Of a DNA stretch of 7,327 nucleotides, positions 1 through 5,301 are shown piece after piece (the first letter of the stretch is position 1; each line of letters starts with the position of its first letter). Both the position numbers and the translations under genes were made by a program. The DNA lies in contig CAZMVU010000228.1 of NCBI GenBank assembly GCA_964569295.1, positions 1 to 7,327 of the forward strand. Direction: 5' to 3'. Under the pieces are notes generated by a model. It did not search any database and was not told the DNA's origin. It saw only the letters and a list, made by a program, of their open reading frames with translations. The stretch is from CAZMVU01 sp964569295 (GTDB taxonomy: Bacteria; Hydrogenedentota; Hydrogenedentia; Hydrogenedentales; JAGMZX01).

Positions 1-1
1 A

Positions 2-250
2 AAGTGCGCCTGCGTCTTGACTGATAGAAACAGCGGGTGGGCCAGAACCGCTCCCTGCGCCGATACCAGGGAGTTGTATGACGTATGGGAAACGGCTCAC
101 GGCAAACGGCTAAAGAATTACGAAATGGACATCCCTACAAGACCCGGCAAATACCATGATCGCATGGTCATCACTTCGCACGATGATGGCAACACCTGGC
201 GGCCGGCCAGTACGAAGGACTTTCTGGCGGGCAGTTCACGTAAGGATTGA
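2..250 (+). CDS. C-terminal fragment of an Asp-box (BNR-like) protein, 5' end outside window
   Basis: The reading frame is open from the left edge of the window to a TGA at 248-250, so this is most likely the last 82 codons of a gene that begins upstream. The only ATGs lie well inside it, which fits a truncated 5' end. About 30 residues from the C-terminus the sequence SHDDGNTW matches the Asp-box pattern SxDxGxTW, the beta-hairpin turn found in sialidases and other beta-propeller proteins. The remainder (WETAHGKRLKNYEMDIP region) is not one I recognise. An Asp-box near the end of a protein fits a secreted sialidase-like or BNR-repeat hydrolase, but one motif cannot assign an activity. It is convergent with the redoxin operon, whose last gene ends 35 bp away, and no clear terminator hairpin lies between. 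The coding call is moderately secure; the family is tentative. Confidence 0.55.
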   Translation, partial: KCACVLTDRNSGWARTAPCADTRELYDVWETAHGKRLKNYEMDIPTRPGKYHDRMVITSHDDGNTWRPASTKDFLAGSSRKD

Positions 251-285
251 CGGCCGATGCGCGGTGGCAGGCGGGGGAACGCGGC

Positions 286-861
286 TCACTGCAGCAGTGG
301 CTTGACCGCTTCCTCGAGCTGTTCCCGGGTGATCGCTTCTTGCCAGACCTTCACCGGCTCGCCGGCCGCGTTATACACGAGGGTGGTGGGGAACACGCCT
401 TCAAAAGTGGTGCCAAGAGCCTTGTCAATGTCGGAGGCGTCGTCCAGTTCCCCAAGGATATGGACGGGGAAAGACAGCGATTGGTCCTCATGGAATGCGG
501 CAACCTTCTGCGTGTCGTTCGGGTCATCGTACGAGATGCTGAGGAAACGCAGATCAGCGCCGGCGTAATCCTCGTAAAACGCATTGAGCTCGGCCATCTC
601 GGCGACGCACGGCGGGCACCAGGTCGCCCACAGGTTTACCACGAGCACCTTGCCCCGTGCCTGGCGCACCTTGGCTCCGAGTTCAGAGGCGCTCGCCACC
701 TGCACCCCCGCTTCAGCGGGCGCGGTCTCTCCTCCCTCCGCTTCGGCGGCCGGCTTGCTTTGGGAAGCGCCGCAACCGGCCAGCAGCACGACAGCGCATA
801 CGGCGGCCCAGCCCATGCCATGCCGCCGCAACACGCGAACTTGACTGCTTGTTGGCTTCAT
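286..861 (-). CDS. TlpA/ResA-like thioredoxin-fold lipoprotein (CPPC)
   Basis: The 191-residue product has a lipoprotein signal peptide (residues about 11-30, lipobox LAGC with C30), an Ala/Glu/Pro-rich linker (about 31-55) and a thioredoxin-fold domain (about 56-191). The active site is WATWCPPC with C82 and C85, and the cis-proline loop is VFPTT with P158. Both are classic for the TlpA/ResA/DsbE group of membrane-tethered disulfide reductases, which reduce periplasmic thiols such as apocytochrome c or other redox proteins. The frame extends upstream to an ATG at 925-927, but that would place about 22 residues before the signal peptide and overlap the preceding gene. The ATG at 859-861 lies 4 bp after that gene's stop and is preferred, although its Shine-Dalgarno is poor, which suggests translational coupling. 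It is the third gene of a leftward operon with two PRX-like redoxins and is a candidate electron donor for them (inference). The physiological substrate is not readable from sequence. Confidence 0.9.
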   Translation of the reverse strand: MKPTSSQVRVLRRHGMGWAAVCAVVLLAGCGASQSKPAAEAEGGETAPAEAGVQVASASELGAKVRQARGKVLVVNLWATWCPPCVAEMAELNAFYEDYAGADLRFLSISYDDPNDTQKVAAFHEDQSLSFPVHILGELDDASDIDKALGTTFEGVFPTTLVYNAAGEPVKVWQEAITREQLEEAVKPLLQ

Positions 862-865
862 AGGC

Positions 866-1486
866 TCAGCCGGCGCGCTTGATGGTGCAGCCAATGGCCT
901 TGGTCGTGGCGGGGTCCACATCTTCACCGGCGAGAATGGCGGTAAGCGCGTCCTTTACGTAAGCCTTATCGCCCTCACCCGGCATGCGCCCATCGTCGAA
1001 GGCGCCGTGGTACACGATGGCGCCTTCCTTATCCAGGATAAAGACTTCCGGTGTGCGTTGGGCCTCCATCTTGTCGGCATATTCGTTGCCCTCGTCCTTG
1101 AGGATTGGGAAGGGCAGGTCGTTTTCCTTGGCGTACTCCGCGATGTCTTCGGGCGGCGTGGCGTTGTGGGAGTCGATGGAGAGGATCGCCACGCCCCGGT
1201 CCTTGAACTCCTCGTGGAGCTTGGCGAAGTGCGGGTCCGCTGCCTTGGAATAGGGGCAGTGCTGGGAGGAGAAATCGAGCACGACCACCTTACCCCGGTA
1301 ATCCTCGAGGCTGTGCTCCTTGCCCTTATGGTCCGTCATCGTGAAGTTGGGTGCCTTGTCGCCCACACGGGGCGCGTCTTCCGTTCTGGCGCCATTCTGC
1401 GCTTCGGCGGAACAGGCGCCCAAGCCGGCGGCCACGGCAATCGCCAGGCATACGGTCAACAAGGTCAGGGTGTGCTTCCTCAGCAT
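866..1486 (-). CDS. PRX-like redoxin lipoprotein, single active-site Cys (paralog 2)
   Basis: This 206-residue protein has a lipoprotein signal peptide (lipobox LGAC, C25) followed by an AhpC/TSA-redoxin thioredoxin fold (about 41-190). The active-site segment is SSQHCPYSKAADP: C77 is present but the second Cys of a CxxC is Ser (CPYS). The cis-Pro loop is RTPEVFILD (P146). A further Cys, C200, sits in a C-terminal GCTIKR motif. This pattern (HCP[YF] site, TPE[VI]FILD, terminal GC-x-IK) is that of the PRX_like1 group of thioredoxin-family proteins, whose function is poorly defined. C77 and C200 could act as peroxidatic and resolving cysteines or form a disulfide (inference). A strong Shine-Dalgarno (GAAAGGAGGT, 1494-1503) lies 7 nt before the ATG. 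The gene is 28 bp downstream of a paralog that is roughly half identical by eye, indicating tandem duplication, and 4 bp upstream of the CPPC protein. Confidence 0.9.
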   Translation of the reverse strand: MLRKHTLTLLTVCLAIAVAAGLGACSAEAQNGARTEDAPRVGDKAPNFTMTDHKGKEHSLEDYRGKVVVLDFSSQHCPYSKAADPHFAKLHEEFKDRGVAILSIDSHNATPPEDIAEYAKENDLPFPILKDEGNEYADKMEAQRTPEVFILDKEGAIVYHGAFDDGRMPGEGDKAYVKDALTAILAGEDVDPATTKAIGCTIKRAG

Positions 1487-1514
1487 GGTCAGGACCTCCT
1501 TTCACGGGCAGCTG

Positions 1515-2141
1515 CTAGTCATCACGTTTGATGGTGCAGCCCCAGGCTTTGGTTTGCTTGGTCTCTATGGGTTCCCCAGCCACGAGCGCGGCCAGGGCCT
1601 GGTCGACATAGGGCTCGGGGCCGGGACCCGTGGTGCTGCGGCGGCCGTCGAAGCCGCCGTGATATACCAGGGCGCCCTCCGTGTCTAGGATGAAAATCTC
1701 GGGCGTACGCTTTACGCCCACCTGGTCGGCATAGGCGTGGTTCTCGTCCTTGAGCAGCGGCCAGGGGATATTCTCCTCCGCCACGTATTCAGCCAGTTCC
1801 TCGCGCGGGGTTGCATAGTGCGAGTCGATCCCGAGCACCACGACACCCTTGTCCGCATATTCCCGGGCGATCTCCGCAAGGTCGGGGTCGACACCCCGGG
1901 AAAAGGGGCACTTGTGCGAGGCGAAGTTGAGCACGACAATCTCGCCCGCGTAGTCGGACAATGCATGTTCCTCGCCCGTGTGGTCCGTCATGGTGAAGCC
2001 GGGCATGTCCGCGCCGATGGCGATGTTCGAGGCCGGATCGTCGAACATGCCCAACGCGTACCCGGCGTAGGCGCCCGCGCCCGCGCCGAGCGCTGCCAAA
2101 AGCACTAGAAATCCGATTAAGAGTTTTTTCATGAGCACCAT
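1515..2141 (-). CDS. PRX-like redoxin, membrane-anchored, single active-site Cys (paralog 1)
   Basis: This is the first gene of the leftward redoxin operon. The 208-residue product starts with a hydrophobic segment (about 5-31, KKLLIGFLVLLAALG) lacking a lipobox, so it is probably a signal anchor or a cleaved Sec signal. A redoxin/PRX-like thioredoxin fold follows (about 41-190). The active site is ASHKCPFSRGVDP with C78 and Ser in place of the second Cys, the cis-Pro loop is RTPEIFILD (P147), and the protein ends with a GCTIKR motif containing C202. These features closely match the next gene, with similar spacing between the two cysteines, and fit the PRX_like1 group. Two starts are possible: ATG at 2139-2141 and ATG at 2130-2132 (MKKLL). 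The only Shine-Dalgarno-like stretch (AGAAGGA, 2145-2151) is close to the first and far from the second, so the start is uncertain by three codons. The reaction is probably thiol redox or peroxide chemistry outside the cytoplasm. Confidence 0.88.
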   Translation of the reverse strand: MVLMKKLLIGFLVLLAALGAGAGAYAGYALGMFDDPASNIAIGADMPGFTMTDHTGEEHALSDYAGEIVVLNFASHKCPFSRGVDPDLAEIAREYADKGVVVLGIDSHYATPREELAEYVAEENIPWPLLKDENHAYADQVGVKRTPEIFILDTEGALVYHGGFDGRRSTTGPGPEPYVDQALAALVAGEPIETKQTKAWGCTIKRDD

Positions 2142-2253
2142 GCTTCCTTCTGATTTCGCTGCAGCGTCAATGCAACACAGGCGGTGCCCATGTGCATTCC
2201 GCAGATCCCATACACCGGGGAACGCACGTTTCCTTTACTCGGCCACCAGTGGA

Positions 2254-2265
2254 TATGATAACATA
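2254..2265. promoter_or_regulatory. AT-rich quasi-palindrome with a -10-like box in the divergent intergenic region
   Basis: TATGATAACATA is an imperfect palindrome (TATG/CATA arms) in the 176-bp region between the divergent redoxin operon and the binding-protein gene, and stands out as AT-rich. Read rightward, TATGAT (2254-2259) matches 5 of 6 bases of a sigma-70 -10 box and lies 58 nt before the binding-protein start. Read leftward, TATCAT also matches 5 of 6. No good -35 hexamer is present at 16-18 bp in either direction, so this is a candidate promoter core or operator only. Confidence 0.25.
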
Positions 2266-2302
2266 CCGTTCCTGCGAATTGTGCCGATTTCCGATATCTT
2301 TC

Positions 2303-2309
2303 AGAAGGA
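2303..2309 (+). promoter_or_regulatory. Shine-Dalgarno site fixing the binding-protein start
   Basis: AGAAGGA lies 8 nt upstream of the ATG at 2318. This favours that start over the in-frame upstream ATG at 2192, which would add 42 residues before a normal signal peptide. Confidence 0.75.
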
Positions 2310-2317
2310 TTCTATCT

Positions 2318-3997
2318 ATGTGCTACCGGCCCATTTCCCCTCTTGTTCTGCTCGTCTTGGTTGCGGCCATGCCGTTGGCATGCGGTCCCTGGGCGCCGGA
2401 GCCGGATGAAGCATCCACAGAAGCGCCGGCGGCTGCCGCCTCCCTCGAGGCTTACGGCATGGATGCCGAACCAGCCGACGGCGACTGGATGCTCTGGCGG
2501 TTGCCGGTCGAAATGCCGCACATGAACCCGCTCACGAGCAGCGACTATTACGCCACGCAAGTCATGCAGTTCGTCTTCGATTCGCTTCTGGACCGCGATC
2601 CGGTCACCCTCGAGATGATTCCGAACGTGGCGAAGTCCTACGAGGTGAGCGAGGACCACCTCACCTATACCTTCCACCTGCGCGAGGATGTGGTCTTTTC
2701 CGATGGTGAACCGTTGACTGCAGCGGATGTAAAATTCACCTTCGACCGGGTCATGGACCCCGAAGTGGATGCGCCGCATCTGCGCAACTACTACAGCGAT
2801 GTGGCGGAATGTGCGGTGGTCGACGAATACACCGTGCGCTACACATGCACCACGCCCTACTACCGCCATGCAATCATGATAGGCGGCCTCGAGATTCTTC
2901 CCGAGCATGTGTACGGCCAGGGCGATTTCAACCAGGACCACAACCGTTCGCCTGTCGGCTCGGGGCGCTATGTGCTCGAGGACTGGAAGACCGGCGCCGA
3001 AATTCGTCTCACCCGCAATGACCGCTATTGGAACGAGGACGACACCGGCCAGCCACACTTCGACAAGATCCTGTTCAAGGTCATCACCGATAACAACGCG
3101 GCCTTCCAGGTACTCAGCCGGGGCGATCTCGACCGCATGGGCCTGCTGCCGGAGTTCTGGGTGCGGCGCGCCGACACGCCGCGCTTCAAGGAGCGCTTCA
3201 ATCGGTTCGTGTACGACCGCCCTGCCTACAGCTACCTCGGCTGGAATCTGCGTAAGCCCATGTTCGCCGACAAGCGCGTGCGCCGCGCCCTCACCATGCT
3301 GCTGGACCGCGAATTGGTCCGCGACGAGATTTACCACGGCTTGGCCACAATCTGCACCGGCAACTTTATGCCCGGCACCCCCGAGTACAATGAAGACATC
3401 GAGCCGTGGCCCTTCGACCCCGATGCGGCTCTGGCGCTCATCGAGGAAGCCGGCTGGGCCGATTCCGATGGCGACGGCGTGCGCGACAAGGATGGGGCGC
3501 CTTTCCGCTTCGAGGTGCTCACCACGAACCAGAATCCCATCTCCGAGCAGATTCTCACGGTCTACCAGGAAGAGCTGGCCCGCGTCGGCATCGAGCTGCG
3601 CATCCGCCAGATGGAGTGGGCGAGCATGACGGAACGGGTCCAGAAGCGCGAGTTCGACGCCATCACGATGGGCTGGTCCATGCCGCCGGACCCCGACCCG
3701 TACCAGGTGTGGCACTCGTCGCAGGCGGAGGACGGATCAAACTATATCGGCTTCAAGAATCCCGAAGCGGATGCGCTCATCGAAGAGGCCCGGGCCACCT
3801 TCGACCGCGACGAACGGGTCAAACTCTATGAGCAATTCCATGCCATCGTACATGAAGAGCAGCCCTATTCCTTCCTCTTCATTCCCAAGGCCCTTCTCGC
3901 TGTGGACAAGCGTATTCACGGCATCACCATCTACCCCTTCGGCCCCGATCCGCGCGAGTGGTTTGTCCCCGTGGAGTTGCAACGTTACGGACAATGA
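2318..3997 (+). CDS. ABC transporter family-5 substrate-binding protein (Dpp/Opp type)
   Basis: The 559-residue product is an extracytoplasmic solute-binding protein of family 5 (SBP_bac_5), which captures peptides, oligosaccharides or nickel complexes for an ABC importer. A hydrophobic signal peptide (residues about 8-21) ends in MPLAC, with C22 as likely lipidation site; Pro at -3 is unusual for a lipobox. The family signature is clear at about 120-144 (FHLREDVVFSDGEPLTAADV, 119-138), followed by SPVGSGRY (211-218), an Asp-rich DSDGDGVRDKDG loop (383-394) common in this family, and NPEADALIEEAR (481-492). Three further cysteines (C165, C177, C346) could form disulfides. Length is within the family's usual 500-600 range. 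The start is set by an AGAAGGA Shine-Dalgarno 8 nt before the ATG. Two permease genes follow after a 248-bp hairpin-rich gap. The ligand cannot be read from the sequence. A long antisense frame over this gene is a GC-driven shadow. Confidence 0.95.
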   Translation: MCYRPISPLVLLVLVAAMPLACGPWAPEPDEASTEAPAAAASLEAYGMDAEPADGDWMLWRLPVEMPHMNPLTSSDYYATQVMQFVFDSLLDRDPVTLEMIPNVAKSYEVSEDHLTYTFHLREDVVFSDGEPLTAADVKFTFDRVMDPEVDAPHLRNYYSDVAECAVVDEYTVRYTCTTPYYRHAIMIGGLEILPEHVYGQGDFNQDHNRSPVGSGRYVLEDWKTGAEIRLTRNDRYWNEDDTGQPHFDKILFKVITDNNAAFQVLSRGDLDRMGLLPEFWVRRADTPRFKERFNRFVYDRPAYSYLGWNLRKPMFADKRVRRALTMLLDRELVRDEIYHGLATICTGNFMPGTPEYNEDIEPWPFDPDAALALIEEAGWADSDGDGVRDKDGAPFRFEVLTTNQNPISEQILTVYQEELARVGIELRIRQMEWASMTERVQKREFDAITMGWSMPPDPDPYQVWHSSQAEDGSNYIGFKNPEADALIEEARATFDRDERVKLYEQFHAIVHEEQPYSFLFIPKALLAVDKRIHGITIYPFGPDPREWFVPVELQRYGQ

Positions 3998-4065
3998 CAC
4001 CGTCACCGAAGGGAACGGCGAAGCGTGAGCACAAGGCGCAGTAAAATACCATCCCCGCCCACACA

Positions 4066-4095
4066 CCGTCCTTCCCGCGCAGGCGGGAACTCAGG
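4066..4095. repeat. Palindromic REP-like element (TTCCCGC-GCAG-GCGGGAA)
   Basis: A perfect 7-bp inverted repeat (TTCCCGC 4072-4078, GCGGGAA 4083-4089) with a 4-nt GCAG loop is flanked by CCGTC on the left and CTCAGG on the right. From general knowledge it resembles the dispersed palindrome with core TTCCCGCG-AGGCGGGAA, found in many copies between genes of assorted bacteria. There is only one copy in this window, so its repeat status is inferred from resemblance. It lies between the binding-protein stop and the first permease, beginning 68 bp after the stop. Confidence 0.5.
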
Positions 4096-4109
4096 ACCCC
4101 CGGCGGTAT

Positions 4110-4144
4110 GTGCCCAAGCCGTATGGGCGCTGGGCACGTCTTTT
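4110..4144 (+). terminator. Possible rho-independent terminator or attenuator hairpin
   Basis: GTGCCCA (4110-4116) pairs perfectly with TGGGCAC (4131-4137). Inside, GCC (4118-4120) pairs with GGC (4126-4128) around a GTATG loop, giving about 10 GC-rich pairs with small bulges. GTCTTTT follows directly (4138-4144), a short, weak U-tract. Placed between binding-protein and permease genes, it could cause partial termination so that binding protein is made in excess, as is usual for ABC importers (inference). It could equally be part of a repeat cluster. Confidence 0.4.
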
Positions 4145-4148
4145 CAGG

Positions 4149-4190
4149 CACCCCGCCTTCGTGGCGAGAAGGCGCCCCGTCCGTGGGGTG
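4149..4190. repeat. Nested inverted repeat (hairpin) upstream of the first permease
   Basis: An inner 7-bp perfect stem (CGCCTTC 4154-4160 with GAAGGCG 4168-4174, 7-nt loop) sits inside an outer stem (CACCC 4149-4153 with GGGTG 4186-4190), with unpaired bases on the 3' side. A small CCGG-TATG-CCGG hairpin follows at 4200-4211. With the two palindromes before it, nearly all of 4066-4211 can fold. It may be an RNA-stabilising or processing element, or a composite REP-type repeat. Confidence 0.4.
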
Positions 4191-4234
4191 TCATAGGCGC
4201 CGGTATGCCGGACCACGTCCCCGCCACCAAAAGC

Positions 4235-4238
4235 GAGG
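4235..4238 (+). promoter_or_regulatory. Shine-Dalgarno site fixing the first permease start
   Basis: GAGG lies 7 nt upstream of the ATG at 4246. It supports that start over the upstream in-frame ATG at 4108, which would translate the hairpin region into an Arg/Pro-rich tail not expected on this family. Confidence 0.6.
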
Positions 4239-4245
4239 CCCCGTC

Positions 4246-5241
4246 ATGAAAGCGTACCTCATACGGCGGTTTCTACTGATTATCCCGACGCTTATCGGCA
4301 TCAGTCTTTTGACGTTTCTCTTGATCCAGCTTGCGCCGGGCAGCCCGGTCATGGCGCGGCTTCAGGGCGTCGAGGGGGCCATGGCGAACGATGCCACCTC
4401 GCAGGAGATTATCGAGCAGACCAAGAAGCTCTATGGCCTCGACAAACCCATCTACATGCAGTACGTGCTATGGCTCGCGCGCATGGTTACGCTCGATTTC
4501 GGCGAGAGCTACGAAGACCAGCGGCCCGTGCTCGAGAAGATCGGCGACGCCCTGCCCATCACCTTGCAGATCAACTTCGCTTCCTTGTTTCTCATCTACC
4601 TGTTTTCCATTCCCCTGGGCGTTTACAGTGCCACCCATCCGCATTCACTGCTCGACCGTGCGCTCACGGTGAAGCTCTTTCTGTTGTTCAGTATTCCCAG
4701 TTTCTGGATGGCCATGCTGCTCATGCTCTTCTTCGGCGGCGGACAGTACTGGGACGTGTTCCCGGTGCATGGCGTCAATTCGACCGGCGCGGCCGCGCTA
4801 CCCTGGCACCAGTGGCTGCTGGACCGCGTGTGGCACCTGTTGCTGCCCACCTTCTGCCTCACCTACGCCAGCCTCGCCATCGTGTCGCGCTATATGCGCA
4901 CGGGCATGCTCGATGTGTTGCGCCAGGACTATATCCGCACGGCCCGGGCCTACGGGTTCTCCGAGCGCCGTGTCATCTGGAAATACGCCATGCGCAACTC
5001 GCTCATCCCGATCATCACGTTGCTGGGCGGCCTGCTCCCAACGCTCATCGGCGGCAGTGTGATCATCGAACAGATTTTCAGCATCCCCGGCATGGGCCGG
5101 CTCGCCTTCGAGGCGGTGCTCTTCCGGGATTACCCGGTTATCATGGGCACGGTCACCATGTCGGCGCTGCTCACACTGGCCGGGCTCATCCTGAGTGACC
5201 TCCTGTATGTACTGGTCGACCCGCGGATTCAGTTGAAATGA
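4246..5241 (+). CDS. ABC transporter permease, DppB/OppB family
   Basis: The 331-residue inner-membrane protein is one half of the transmembrane channel of a peptide/nickel-type importer (BPD_transp_1 family). It begins MKAYLIRRFLLIIPTLIGIS, the typical short cytoplasmic tail and first helix (about 9-30) of DppB proteins. Periplasmic residues with LYGLDKPIYMQYVLWL (about 62-77) and DFGESY (84-89) follow, then several helices (about 105-127, 140-163, 198-215, 252-275, 302-325). The EAA-like coupling loop that contacts the ATPase is ARAYGFSERRVIWKYAMRNS (233-252), and the C-terminus has the family ending YVLVDPRI. Length is normal for the family (about 310-340). It lies 248 bp after the binding protein and 60 bp before the second permease. 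The conserved EAA loop implies that it couples to a canonical ATPase, but none is encoded here. Confidence 0.95.
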   Translation: MKAYLIRRFLLIIPTLIGISLLTFLLIQLAPGSPVMARLQGVEGAMANDATSQEIIEQTKKLYGLDKPIYMQYVLWLARMVTLDFGESYEDQRPVLEKIGDALPITLQINFASLFLIYLFSIPLGVYSATHPHSLLDRALTVKLFLLFSIPSFWMAMLLMLFFGGGQYWDVFPVHGVNSTGAAALPWHQWLLDRVWHLLLPTFCLTYASLAIVSRYMRTGMLDVLRQDYIRTARAYGFSERRVIWKYAMRNSLIPIITLLGGLLPTLIGGSVIIEQIFSIPGMGRLAFEAVLFRDYPVIMGTVTMSALLTLAGLILSDLLYVLVDPRIQLK

Positions 5242-5301
5242 GAACGGTGAATCTGAGAACAGGATACCTATGCACAATGCCGCAGTGCAGTAAGAAAACC
5301 A

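Noticed and set aside
287..299. CACTGC-A-GCAGTG palindrome at the end of the TlpA-like gene
   Set aside because: It is only a 5-bp stem once a realistic loop is allowed, lies within the last codons, and has no T-run, so it is not a convincing terminator.
247..882. 211-codon + strand frame over the TlpA-like gene
   Set aside because: The minus strand encodes a complete thioredoxin-fold protein with signal peptide, CPPC and cis-Pro; the + frame has no domain.
862..927. N-terminal extension of the TlpA-like protein from the minus-strand ATG at 925-927
   Set aside because: It overlaps the preceding redoxin gene and puts a Pro-rich stretch before the signal peptide.
2192..2317. Upstream in-frame ATG extending the binding protein by 42 residues
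   Set aside because: The extension would precede a normal signal peptide, and a good Shine-Dalgarno supports ATG 2318.
2312..3715. 467-codon open frame on the minus strand, antisense to the binding-protein gene
   Set aside because: The + strand protein matches family-5 binding proteins throughout. The antisense product is rich in His, Val, Ala and Arg with no recognisable domain, as expected from a GC-rich codon shadow.
4108..4245. Upstream in-frame ATG extending the first permease by 46 residues
   Set aside because: It would translate through the hairpin cluster into an Arg/Pro/Gly-rich tail; ATG 4246 has a GAGG site and gives the family's standard N-terminus.
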